A DNA stretch of 22,303 bases from Silene noctiflora (lineage: Eukaryota; Streptophyta; Magnoliopsida; Caryophyllales; Caryophyllaceae). The position numbers and the translations under genes are program-made. The stretch spans positions 66,850 through 89,152 of the forward strand of contig VHZZ01005161.1 in NCBI GenBank assembly GCA_009801015.1, written 5' to 3'. This document shows, in pieces, positions 1 to 12,300 of this stretch. The notes below the pieces were generated by a model. The model was not told the DNA's origin. It worked only from the letters and a program-made list of their open reading frames with translations, and searched no databases. The number at the start of each line of letters is the position of its first letter. Within the stretch, counting starts at the first letter, position 1.

Positions 1-385
1 AATATTTATATATTTTAATTAATAAAGCGTTTATATTAAATAAATGTTCACACAATAATGTTTAAGTTTTTTTATTCGTTAATACGTAATTAACAATTGA
101 AGTTTCGTATTACGGCTCATTAGCCCACGGGCCTCCTGACTTTTGACTAAAAGGCAGGCAAAGGCAAGGATAATTGGATCATTATTATGGCCCGCCCCGT
201 CCTCTAAGGTCTTAAAGGGCAACTTTTTTCTTCACGGTCCGGCTCATGTCCGGCCCAAGCCCACATTTGAACAACTCTAATATCAAAGGAGGTACTCTAA
301 TTTAAATACTAGGACTTCATCCAAACATTTTGATCCCATAAAATTACTATTAGCCTTATTATCAATGCGAGGAAATTTTACTCTT
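1..385. other. AT-rich intergenic flank, no gene seen
   Basis: Opens with a very AT-rich stretch, then a more mixed segment (120-290). No open frame, RNA gene or clear repeat ends were found. It could be part of the decayed LTR implied by the site at 570-581. Confidence 0.4.
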
Positions 386-527
386 ACTATTTTTATTTAG
401 TTTCCTTTGCATGCATGTAAGTTAAGACCATCTTAATAAATTAAGATGTAATTTATACTATTTTTATTTAATTTCCTTTGCATGCATATAAGTTAAAACC
501 ATCTTAATAAATTAACATGTAATTTAT
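386..527. repeat. Tandem duplication, two 71-bp units
   Basis: Copy 1 is 386-456 and copy 2 is 457-527, differing by a handful of substitutions. Each unit contains TTTCCTTTGCATGCAT and CCATCTTAATAAATTAA. No coding potential. Confidence 0.8.
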
Positions 528-569
528 CATATCATTAGAGTAGTCTAGTGAGGATCTTAAACTAACAAG

Positions 570-581
570 TGATATCAGAGC
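570..581 (+). repeat. Weak Copia-type primer binding site relic
   Basis: TGATATCAGAGC matches, with one mismatch, the TGGTATCAGAGC primer binding site (initiator tRNA-Met) that follows the 5' LTR of many Ty1-copia elements. ACTAACA just before it resembles an LTR end. No Copia protein sequence follows, so at best this is a decayed fragment; chance is possible. Confidence 0.3.
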
Positions 582-678
582 ATTGTTATTCTCATGCATG
601 TCATCTTAAGACGGTTACACGTCAAAAGAATAAGTCGAATGTCGTACATTGAAAGACATGGCTCCCAATTTATATATA

Positions 679-938
679 CTCCCTCCGATCCAGACCAAAG
701 GTAACACTTACTATAAACGGACGATCCAAACCAAAGATAACATTCCTTATTTGGCCAACAAAATTACCAAGATACCCTTATACCATTTGATATGTACACA
801 AAATGTCATTACATACCCCACCTATCAACCCACAATTACATACCCCACCTATTTTTTTCCTATTTACCCTTACCTTTTCCACCTTTTCTTAAATACTCCA
901 TTTTTGCCTATGTTACCTTTCGTCTGGATCGGAGGGAG
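679..938. mobile_element. Stowaway-type MITE (Tc1/mariner-derived), 260 bp
   Basis: Terminal inverted repeats are 28 bp with one mismatch (679-706 and 911-938); the outer 17 bases, CTCCCTCCGATCCAGAC, are perfect. The element is flanked on both sides by TA (677-678, 939-940), the target duplication expected of mariner-like transposition. The CTCCCTCCG terminus is the common Stowaway end in plants. No transposase is encoded, so it is non-autonomous; the open frames inside it are incidental. The near-perfect repeats suggest a fairly recent insertion. Confidence 0.88.
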
Positions 939-940
939 TA

Positions 941-1865
941 TAATATAATATCAGGTTTATTTGTTATAGGACTGCTAGAAATTTAATAAAATTAGATCAG
1001 TGAACACATATATGGGTGCATTTGAATGTACAAAAAAAGAAATATTATTTACTTGCCATTTTGATTAAGCTCTGCTCGTAGTGTTTTTTCAACATTAGAG
1101 CCGCACAATAACCGAATAAAAACATATCCGAAATAACCCAGGCAAATAATAAAAAACTGAACCAAACTCGTCTAGAACCCAGCTCGCAAATTTGAAAACA
1201 ATGAGACAAAAGGGTACGATGCAACTAAATATGCAACAATGCATCTAATATTCTATTCACCACTGACAAGGTTTTCTTATCATTTCAACTTCCCCGTCTC
1301 ATTGAGAAAGCATACAGCTCTCCCCCCTTCTCAGTTATTGGCCAGAAGACAATAATCGGCAGAATCCCTGATAAGCAGCTAGGGGATAAGATTTACTAAG
1401 GGGCACATTTTGATCTATATGCACAANATTTACATGGAAACCAAAAGCTTTGCGCATTCAACATAGATTATGTATGTACAGGCGACGCCCTGTTGAGTTG
1501 AGCAGTTATTTTTGTTTTGAGTGCCAGTAACCATCGATATCTGCAGCATTTCCGAAACAAAAATTAGTACACAGAAGATAAGCTCNCAACATCCGCCCCA
1601 GAACACTTGGAAGGAAAATGACCATCACATTAGTACCGCGTCNTAGACATTTTACTTGGAAACTGAACTCGTGTGAGTTCTATCAATAGAAACATTACCC
1701 AAAAACCCTGAGGGCTCACACAAAATTTCTTTAAACCGAAGGTCACCTAAGTGCATGTATCAAATATCGGTTTGAGTCATGGATCGGTGTATCGGCTATC
1801 GCAATCGAATGTTGCTAAACATAACCAATTTCCCACAAATCTTGGGTAAAGTTTGGTCCTGATGC
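941..1865. other. Intergenic or distal 3' flank of PRT6, no gene seen
   Basis: No supported coding region on either strand. Three undetermined bases occur at 1427, 1586 and 1643. The segment may hold the distal 3' UTR or terminator of PRT6, but no clear minus-strand AATAAA was found to fix the end. Confidence 0.35.
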
Positions 1866-1870
1866 TTTTT

Positions 1871-1924
1871 AGAACTGTTACAAACAGTTGCAATTCAAGA
1901 ACTGTTACAAACAGTTGCAATTCA
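1871..1924. repeat. Tandem duplication, two perfect 27-bp units
   Basis: Units 1871-1897 and 1898-1924 are identical. Each contains an inverted motif (AACTGTT and AACAGTT around a short loop), so each unit could fold on itself. The perfect identity points to a recent duplication. Confidence 0.88.
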
Positions 1925-1965
1925 ATATCGGACTTAACTTGATACAAAGCCCATGTCATCAAACC

Positions 1966-2018
1966 TTGGGAGTAACTAAAAGTTGGAATTCATAGTTTAC
2001 ACTTTTAGTTACTCCCAA
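1966..2018. repeat. Hairpin with perfect 17-bp arms
   Basis: TTGGGAGTAACTAAAAG (1966-1982) is followed after a 19-nt loop by its exact complement (2002-2018). The arms extend imperfectly outward through ATCAAA on both sides. It could be a tiny foldback element or, if transcribed in the PRT6 3' UTR, an RNA hairpin. Confidence 0.8.
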
Positions 2019-3135
2019 TATTTTGATTGCAAAGACCCAAACAAAGTTAAATCAAACTAACAGAACTAACATAACACAGTCCACATGCAAATTGTTTTAA
2101 GCTCATTCAAGTCTCCCATGTTCTTAGAAAAATCAGCATGGGAACACTAGACAGTAGACCCTGCATCGCCAAAATAAATGGTACATTATCATTGGTGAGA
2201 TTACGTAGGTTGGGTCGCAGTTATGTGAGTCAAGTGGTTAGGAATGGGTCGGCAATATCTTGTTGGAGTATTGTGGCCAACAATTCCTAGCAGTCAGGAA
2301 GGTGCTGCCGGTGGTAGATTTGGTCTGGTTTGTGGGTGGCAATGATGTAAATTACGCGGCGGGGTAGGTAGAGGAGAGGTGGGAAAAGGTATCGAAGAGT
2401 ATGGTGTAACTATAGACAACTAAAACAATCAAATGAAGTGACCCTAAAAGAAACTAATATAGATCAAGTGAAACAGGGGGACAAGGAAGTATATGTTTTC
2501 CTTGTAATTTTCTTCAACTGTACGTGTCTCACTCTCTAATCAGCTATTCAGCTCTCCCTCACAAGCTTGTTGATGGCTTTCCTTTTGTGTTTATACACCC
2601 TTCTGCCTGGTCTTCATTTCACAACCATATTTTCATTTTACTCCGCTTTTACTGACTTCCTAACTCACATTTTTTGTTTCATATTAGCTAGCTCCAAATC
2701 ATTTTGAGACATTGTTTTCGTTTGCAGTCTCATCTACTCAGTCTGTTCCATTAGTTTCAGGCAAAAAGGAGTGAGCAAAATTGTTAGTTTCAGTCACCAG
2801 GAGTTGAATGCAGCTCGTGGCAAAACTGCTGATGGACCACAATAGCTAGTTGAAATGGGATGGAGAAGCTGAAAAACAATCTAGATAGTAATGAAACAAG
2901 ACTAAAGTTCCGACCAACATAAACCCCACCGGCATGACAATTGAGAGCAATGGCAATTGGCAAAGATAAGCTTACATGTTGAACTGCATGACGCCACCAC
3001 AGGTGAAGAGATATAAAAAATGGACAAGCATCGAGTTCGAGATATAGATGATGATATGGCTGTTTATCCATACTCTTCTTCGCCAGTAACTATTTTGGTT
3101 GGGAAAACCTCCACGGTAGCAAACACAACTGCAAT
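2019..3135 (-). other. Probable 3' UTR and downstream region of PRT6
   Basis: No coding sequence is supported. The part next to 3135 is the probable continuation of the 3' UTR after the predicted 3' UTR intron. The polyadenylation site could not be located from sequence. Confidence 0.35.
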
Positions 3136-3261
3136 CTGAAACACATCAACAACTGCTATTATATCACTTCACCTGTGTTATTCAATATTTACACAAAAAG
3201 AGGAAGAATGTAACATATTACCGATGCCTAGCCTAATAAAAACATTCAAACTACTACATAC
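3136..3261 (-). other. Probable intron in the PRT6 3' UTR
   Basis: On the minus strand, GAAAAG|GTATGT follows the stop codon by 12 nt, and TGTGTTTCAG|ATTGCAG lies at 3136. Both sites fit plant splice consensus and would give a 126-nt intron. A junction this close to the stop is within the distance normally tolerated by nonsense-mediated decay. The remaining 3' UTR would start at 3135 and run toward lower coordinates. Confidence 0.5.
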
Positions 3262-3273
3262 CTTTTCGAATGA

Positions 3274-3348
3274 CTAAACAAGGAACAATGTACCGATCCT
3301 CGTTTGCCGAAGAACTTTAGAACTGCGATCAATACCATGGGACGCCAC
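3274..3348 (-). CDS. PRT6: PRT6 exon 17 and stop codon (residues 2014-2037)
   Basis: Encodes VASHGIDRSSKVLRQTRIGT and LFLV, then TAG (complement of 3274-3276). VASHG.DRSSKVL.QT.IG..F is the conserved extreme C-terminus of PRT6. A good splice donor follows 12 nt after the stop codon. Confidence 0.91.
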   Translation of the reverse strand: MASHGIDRSSKVLRQTRIGTLFLV

Positions 3349-6300
3349 CTAGAATGCAAGACATTAAGATAATACCACAGCAAAATACTAAAATAGACAA
3401 TCTATAGACACTCAGTACTGACTCCCCTTAAATACATGTGTTACTGTTGTTTACTACAAGGTCTGTTGGGTTGTGGCCCAAAACTGATCGTCACTTTAGA
3501 AATCCAATACTAAAATCACTATCCAACGAGCACTTTAACAATTGTCAATGCACAGTCAATAGCTGTGCTTGCAATATTCTTAAATGACATTAAATTCGAG
3601 GTGGAGGGAGAGTGAATCGGAGAAAATCACATCATCAAAAGAAAGTATCAGTAAAAAAGGAAAACTGAAGACTGCCTTGGCTGTTTACCATGTAAGTCAA
3701 TGCTGCATAACGTTCCTCATTAAGGAACAGTGGCTTGCCCCTCTGCATATCAATATCCTGCAATAGAAAAACAAATTAGTGGTGCCAATGAGCTGAGACA
3801 ACACATGAGCTATACACGCCAAAATACAGAAAGAGCTCAGCTCGAGTCCCGCTAAAAAAAGTGACCCCAAATAAGTAGACATACATATGCACATCATAAA
3901 CACTAGAAGTAAATGAAAATACAATTGCAACAACACGGAGGACCCGTTCTGGATGACCCGGGATAAAAATTACACTAATAATTGCATCGAATTACTATTG
4001 CTTCACGACAAAAAGACGAGCATCCAAATTAGCAAGCCATTTAGCTTTATCCCACCATATAACCCATGCAAAAAAAAGGGAAAAAAAAAAAAAACTTATT
4101 CGGCTCCACTGGAAAGGAAAAATAAATGGAACTACAATAATATCCCCAGGGTATTAATGGAAAGCAGTCTAAAACTTAAAATTAATAACTTTTCACTGAA
4201 ACTAAAATAAATAAATAAATACATGCACATACGTATTTAAAAGGTTAAATTTGAAAGCAAAAGTGCTAAAACCAATTTGTGAGCTACATAAAGACTGGGT
4301 GACCAGAATCAGCCAGACACCAACTTAAGAAAACCGACACTTGAGATCGATTCGGCTCCTTAACACACCTACATCCAGTATAAAGAACAAGATACAACGA
4401 ACCCCAATCATTACAGTGTAAATTAAGTTTATCCAACTAAACATATCGTAAGATATTCCTAACAGCTAAGCAAATTTCCTTTCCAATTTTACTGATACTT
4501 CAATCCAACGAAATGCTATCAAGAAAACAAAATGTCTAAGATGCAGAAAAAACTTGAGAAAAAAATCACAAGAAGACAGCTAATGTTTCTGGCTGTTCAG
4601 CCCCACCATCGCAAGGAGTACAACATTACCTCTTCACCAAAAGCATCCAGATAAAGCGAGGGCCAAGGAGCCTGGCGTGCATTTCGCTGAAGCAAGATTG
4701 TGGTTTTCTATTGAAGGAATGAAAAAGAGTTCATTATGTTAATGTTTAGGCTATTATGGAGCAAAAACATAATTAAGAGAAGACAAACAAAAGATAAAGC
4801 AGCAGCCACTGCAACTGGCAAAGCCATACCCGTACTAAAAGGAATACCCCAGTCCCAGCACCACAAGCTAATGAATGAGCCTGACATCCACTATCCCTAT
4901 TTACAAAAATAATAGCAAAAAAGGGAAACAAATATCAAAACAGCAGCTGACAGAAGATAGAAACTGATATAGTTGGCAATTAGGCATGATACTGGGTGCA
5001 AAGAAAACGGGAAACAAATACTGACCTGCAGCAAGGCTTCCAGGCAGGAGAGCATAATCTACCACACAAAAGGCATAGGGCAGGCTCACCTTTAACAGCT
5101 TTGCAATCAGGACATTGAGCTTTAATATACCTAAAGTTTAATAACACAACATGTCAACAAATGTAGAGATCCACCTTTGGTGGATAAGGAGGGATGGGTG
5201 CACGAAACCATACTACCTAATCAAGGCTGTTCTCGGAGATCCTAAGATGGAAGTAGAGTTTGCACTAACCGAATATTACACAATATCAACTCACACACTT
5301 AGTGAGCGATTTTGCCCTTCATATACGGAATCTAAAGAACTACAGAATGAAGCATCAGAAAAGTCAGCTCAGATGAATCAGTCTGTGCCAAAAAGGCATC
5401 CTTGTGTGTCCTAGTTCACCAGAATTCATTTTTTTTTTTGGTGTAAACCATCCGGTTTAATCCGCGGATTCGAGCCGGGTAGGACCACTAGGGCGGTAAA
5501 GAATTCATGCCCAGAATGATAAAGCACACGAACTCCTTAACTTCTATCCTCCCTGAATGTTAAATGTGTTTAATCCCATTTCTCAATGTCTTTCAATTTT
5601 ATAATCTAGCATTAAAAGAGTTCAGCGGTTGGTTTTTATGGTTTTCAAGGTAATTTCACTGCTAGTTTAAGGAGAGCAAAATAAGGGAGTCGTTTAACTT
5701 TTTAAGTGAGCTTTTATTTCTTCCCCTAAATCCTTGTAATGAATGCCATATTGTATTGACAAGAAAAACAAAACAGAGGAATGGGGAAAAGGGGGGTAAA
5801 ATGCTCAAGAAGGAGACAGACCTTTGTACAAGATCCTGGTAGACGAAAGGAAGATTCATCAAGTGAAAAGGAGCAGATGGCGTGGAATACAGGACAGCCT
5901 GGACAGTTGAATCCTCAAAGCCATTGGCAAAATGATGGAACCATTTCAACACCATTGAACGTAGATTTTTATCTTTAAGAACAATATCCAAGGGAGGAAT
6001 GCTAAACATGTTTTGCAGTTCACATGTTTCATCCATATCTCCACCACCAACTTCCTGGCCATTTGAAGCATTTAATGATTTACCAATGTCCTCACGCACT
6101 GAGGGAAATGGTGAAGCCCCAGGGGAATATAGAAGTTTCCATAACAAGGAGCATCTTCGTAAATATGGCAAGCTTAAACTATTGATCACATACTTCACAG
6201 AGTACGAAGGGTCCACATAATTGGAAAAGAAAAACTGCTTCGTGATTGCAGATTCTCCAGCCAAATTGGCAATATCAGAAATAAGACCATCATGAGCGCC

Positions 6301-9300
6301 AGAGTCATTTACATTGCACTGTGAGTATGAACAATAAGTAATAATTGCCTGCATGGAAGTTATAAACATTTAGATACAGGAGGGTATCAATCGAGAAATG
6401 CATATGCTAGTATGCTACAATAAGAACAGAGCAATCATCACCTGAGAGACAGCAACACCATAAAAAAGATGGATAAGAGATAACAAAGATTCTTTACACG
6501 ACAAAAATGGAAACGGAAGGCAAAATAGAATCCACATCAATGTCGAGAAAGGGTCACGGGTAAGAACAGGATCGGAAGCTTGGCCCCAAAATTGCATGTC
6601 CGGAAACATATCAGAATTTGAATGCTTTAACATAGACCAAATTTTGCCTGCCAAAGTACGAAAAATTAGATTAAACAACGATCCTCATGCAAAACTAAAC
6701 CACATAAGATGCATTTTATATGCCATTAGATACCAGGAGCATAAATCCCCCAGTCCCATCTAAACTATGTACATTAATGAAGCATGCATCTTTTTATATA
6801 TCACAATCAAGATTCTGCTTTTTTTAATTTCTCCTGAAAGATACATTATCAATAAAACTGACCGACTAGAAACGGGTTGATTACCAAGCATTATTATTGA
6901 ACAAGTGTCATGAACCATGCATTAAACCAGGCCATCCGCCTTTCCAACTCCAAATGTAATTTAGGTACACTAATTGAGCAGAAAATTTTCTATCAGCACC
7001 AATAGATTCAGCTTTGTCAAACATTCTCCTATAAGGAAATATTACCAAAACAATTGCCAACAGTGACTGACCAGAAAGGATTGGGTACCAAGAAAATTTC
7101 ATAGATCATCTACTTGACCAAGCCATTCACCTTTCCATCTCCACATATAAAGACATCCAAAGGCAACGTGGTTACTAAAGATAATTGGCACTTCAAATGC
7201 TTTGATTTGAAGAAAAAAAAATAAAGACAGCTTTGTAGCCATTTGATCATATATATCAAATGGAGATTTCCTCCACCTTGAGCGAACAGAATATGAACAG
7301 GAACTTGAGGCACACAATTATAACTACAGATTTTTCATAAAATGAACCATGAAAACACTGAATGAAAAGAAAGGGTCAATTTATGCAACAAACAACGTAC
7401 TTTCTTGACCTGAAGCTCCTCCAAGTTCTTTGCCGTAACTAATCCCTAAGCAAACGGAAGCAGCAAAATGTTGGAGGCCTCTAAATCTTAAAAACAGGTC
7501 GGGCAAGTTTTTGCTTCTAACACTTTTAATTGTTTTTAGTAGCAATGGAAGTATAAATCCACCAGATGACCTGAACTCATTATACAAAGAAGGGATGCCT
7601 CTTCTAGCAGCTAAGCAACTCTTTCCACAGCGAGCTGCTATTTCCGTTGACACAAGTGAATACTTGAGAGTGTCCCACAAAAGGGCTGAAGGGCTAACTC
7701 TCGCTGATCCAGTTACAACATCTTGTTTTCCTGGAAAATACATTTGTCCAAGTACTTGAAATACTGGTACAAGATTAGGCGTTATTCTTCGACTTCTTTG
7801 CACAGGTAATGCTTTCAGCGTTTCACCTTTAGAAACAACAGAAGCTGCACTTTGCAGCATTGACAAAGCATACGATAACCGAAATGAGCCACGTTCCTCC
7901 ACTGTATCAATCAAAGGGCAAGAAGAAGAAATGATAGAATCTAAAGGCTGCTCCCAGAGTTTACACGAATCTTCCAGAAAAGCTGGCAGCGTAGAATTTG
8001 AAAGGCGGCGACATACTGGACACAGAAACTCACCCTGTAAAACCGATTATAAGTAAAAGATGAAACTCTCCTCAATTGAAAACATAAAAAAGAAAGAAAG
8101 AAAGAAAACGCATCTTCATGAACTTGACCTGATCAGGATCAACAATGTCTCCACCTTCGAAAACCATTCTTCTGATATATCTGACAATAAATCATGTTCA
8201 AATAGCAGTATATATAACAGGCGGAAACAAAAAAATGAAATACCCACACATGATATACCAATCCGACCAATAAAATTGCTGAGATTGTAAATTATAAGCC
8301 AGCTCATAAGGTGAAGAAAATAAGGAAAAAAAACGTGTACAGAATTTGTCATCAATTGGCATGACGCACGCAACACATGTTAGGAGCATCATGATTCCAG
8401 TGAGAACCACTTCAAATACACCAAATATCTCCGAGATATACTATATAGTAGATCGGCTACACTGTTTTTCATGTTACATACACTTTCTAATATTCAAACG
8501 AAGATACACTTTTTACATGGCAATTGACAAGGTACACTGATTCACATTATACATACACTAATTCATATTGTGTCTCTAAAAATTAATTTAAGTTACACTT
8601 ATTTATCTCTTATATAGACTAAAATGTTTAATAAATACATTAATAACATTATTAGGTACGATAATAGGTTTATAAAGTACACTAACAAATATAGAAGGTA
8701 CATAAATTTCACCACAGACCACATCATCAACTCCATTGCCACCTCCTCACCACCTCAAATGCCGCCCTAGTACTACCACATCCGTCACCAACAGCCTGAA
8801 TATAGAATGAAAGTTACTTTCTGACTAGTAATTTCCCAATAAGGACAATTGTGTTATTATCCTTTGGAGATTCTTTTTTAGTTTTTCTAGATCTGTAAAT
8901 TACATTTTTATTTTTTATGGGAATAACAGAGAAAAATCATGAGATAAGAGAAGGATGTCAACTGGTGCTAGGGCGTAAGCCTTGCCAGGATTGGGTTCAG
9001 CGACAGACTTCACAGCGGCAAGGGTGGCTCGTCCACACAATCAATGAGTGTATGATGTATAATGTGGTTTCGAAAACATAGCTAGAAACGTTGGGCGAGG
9101 ACAGCAAGGATCTGAGCGACCGAAATGAGGCGGTCGACGAACCGTCGATGTTATGTGAGCGGCCGTGGTGAGAAAAGAGTACAGGAAAAAGAGGATCAGA
9201 GAGAACGCCGGCAAAGGTGGGACAAACTAGGTGTCCAACGTTGATTGGTGGTCGGATCAGTTAGTCGGCGAGGGACGATGACCGCTAGTGCATGGTGGTG

Positions 9301-12300
9301 GCTGATAGAGGTAATGGTGGGTGGAAGTTGGGACGAGAGAGAAGATGAGAGGATGTTACGGTAAGTGTGGCATAATTGTGTTTCAATCTTAGCCCTTTAT
9401 TAGATTGTGTTAGTCTTGATTTTAGAATGTTAGCGTGGCCTCATCAAAATTGGTTGCACTACAAATACACCAATTAGTATCTTAAAAGTTAAAATACAGA
9501 TAAAATGGGGCCTTTAAATACCGCCACAAATCCATTGTGTTGTGGACGAGGCTATATTAGCATAGGCTAGGACTTAGGATGCATGATGGTGTAGGTACAA
9601 AATATATATATATAACGAAGGTAAAAAGATGTATACGCATTCTAGTGTTTCTAAACTACCCTCTTAGTTGGAAAAGACTTGCATTACATTAGCAGGAATG
9701 TATTAATTTTTCACCCCACCCGTATAAAGAGGGAGAGCATTTAGTTGCAAAGGAAGCTAAATACACCTAACACCCTATGCCCCCTTAACATTGCAGAACA
9801 TAAGAACCTCAGCAGAGTAGGATGAGGGCGAACAAAGGTGGGGTAAGGTTGGGAAACAAAAATCTAGCAACTTAATGATTATTAAACTTTTATCAATACT
9901 GACATGTGGCAGTGCGGCATCCATAATCCTCTGTATGAGTGTATGGGTGTCCTAACAGAGCTAAACTGTATTTCAAAGAACTCATTTTCTATGTATATGT
10001 AGCTCTTTTCAGAAAGAAAGAATTAGCTCTTATCAGGATATAAAAATCTTGCAGCAAAATTTGGGTGAGGGAAATAAAAGTAAAGGAAGTAATAAAAGAA
10101 CTTCATGTTACAGAGCATAACTCACCTATCTTTCAATGATGACAGATAACGATCAAGACATCCCTGATGAACAGCATGGCCACAAGAAGAAATGTGGATC
10201 CCATCACAGTCTGATGGGCCATATCCATCATAAGAGAAGAACTTCCCAGAAGACTCGACTCTGCGGGAATTGTTACTATCTGAAGGATTTGAGTCTTTTG
10301 TGAGAGCGGCTATATACTTTCCAAGCAAGAGAGTGTCTTCATCACTTGAGGTTACTCCATCCTTTGCGGAACAGAGACCTCTACCATCTGTCCTAAGATC
10401 GCTATCATGAACAGAACTGCTTAGCTCCTTGTGAACTGAAAAAAAAATATCTTTCTCCAATGTCTCAAGGGAGTAAATATTCTTGTCCCTCTTGTCACTT
10501 GACTTTCCAGGGACATTAAGATTTCTCATCTCTGGAAACTGAAGCTTAATGTAATCTATAAAAGCATCAACTTCTGCAGAATGGGCCTGACGGGCAAACT
10601 CATTGACTGCGCCTTCAATTATCTGGAACAACTCGGAAGATGACAACGCCTCAACAGAGATCTTATTACTATACTTACCCAAAGGATTTGCCACAGATCT
10701 TCGAGAGCTCTCCGACAAATCAGACTGCCAGTCTCTGTCCCATGAAGGAGGATCATTGTTGACAAAGTTGACAAGCCTTGATTTCTATTGTTTTGAAAAT
10801 GATAAAAATAAATAATTAGCTTATACTCAAGGCTAGACAAACTTCAAATTAGAACATTTGACTCACCTCTGTAGTCTAAAAGCAAACTTCCTATGTAGCA
10901 GTACTTTACAGAATATGCTTAAAGAATTATAACTTGCATACGCCTAAGGGAAAACTAGATAACATACCTGAAGCAGAATAAGGAAAGATACAGCATTACT
11001 AGAATTTGGATCATGGCAGAGACAGCAGACATGTGTTTCGCCTGTCTCTTCTACATCTTCAGAGACACGTTCCTCCTTTTCAACAAGAGAATCATCAGAT
11101 GCAGTGCACTCAGTGGACTTCAAGGTCGCTAAAAATTTTGATTGCTCAGCTTTCATTTTCGCCTATAAAAAAAAGGCAAAAAGATAGAAGATCAAAACTC
11201 CAACCCAAATGTACTTGAAAAGCGAGGCCAGCTGAAGAGAGCAGCAAAGCAACAACAGCTGAAATTTCAAAGAGAAGACAAAAGACGCTCATGAATTTCT
11301 GATGAAGTGGGGATTATTATTTAAGAACTGCTCAAGCATGAACATTTGCACTGACCGCTAAAAAAGGAACTCGGAAACTTAAAGGTTTGTCTGATTATGA
11401 CATTATGTGGCTATGATTAGAACTGTGAGCTACTGAGGTTATTATAAAGTAAGATTTTAAGATAAAAGAGTGACCTAAGTGTCACAAGTTGAAGTAAAAT
11501 TAAAATAAATTGCTCTCTTGATTCAAGACATTCCATGAATATTGAAGAATGTCACAAGCCAAATCACAACCTTATGATCTCACAGTCCTGTAGGAGAGCC
11601 TGAAAAAGGTAAAAAGTAGAAGCCCTCGCATTTCAATTTATACGTTTTAGCTAAATGCACAGATTAAGGACATCATTGGGGGTTAATACTTAATATCTAG
11701 CATATTTTTTGCGCAAGACCAATGATTAAAACTTATCAATTCATAATTCTGTTTCCCGAGTTTCCCTATGACTTCCCATCTCTCTCTAGTACTTCCAATA
11801 CCTCTTGTATATTTAGAATGTACCCAATTAATTTGTTCTCATGTAAAATCAAAATGTAACTCATGCATATAAGAGATATACCTCATGTACATTTGAAATG
11901 TACAAAAACTGGATCTCATTATTCTCACCCCAGGAGGTGTTCTTAAATAAGGGACTAGTGAGGAAAGAACAAAAAAAACAATACACTTACTAAAATGGCA
12001 GCTTGTCTTTCTCTAGCTTTCATTTTCCGCTTCTCCGAATCTGATACTAAGCTCAAGTTAAGTTTTTCAGCTGCTTGGCAACTAACAACTTCCGGGGCAA
12101 ACTGTTGCAATTTCATCAGGCACTTGGAGTCTAGCTCAGCGAACTTCTTCAGAAGTTTTTCTACGAGAGAAGAGAGGCTAAAGTTCCCAGTTTCCACTAG
12201 GTTGTCAGCAGACCCTTTCTTGTGCATCCTCATCAATAAAACCAACAGCGATAACAGACTCTGTCGACTAAATTCATTCAGCATTTCGATTTCCTCAGTT

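Noticed and set aside
649-986. Two overlapping plus-strand open frames
   Set aside because: They lie almost wholly inside the Stowaway MITE and encode low-complexity residues with no domain.
2790-3071. Minus-strand open frame of 93 codons downstream of PRT6
   Set aside because: It lies in the presumed 3' UTR of PRT6, has no recognisable motif, and no promoter or splice evidence.
4901-5089. Minus-strand open frame overlapping PRT6 exon 13
   Set aside because: It is another frame of exon 13; the correct frame encodes EPALCLLCGRLCSPAWKPCC.
5151-5414. Plus-strand open frame of 87 codons
   Set aside because: Inside PRT6 intron 12, no domain recognised, opposite strand to the host gene; likely chance.
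8086-8106. Short AAAG microsatellite
   Set aside because: Only a few units in intron 9; common in plant introns and not informative.
9458-9472. CACTACAAATACACC, resembling a CACTA transposon end
   Set aside because: No inverted partner end or 3-bp target duplication was found nearby.
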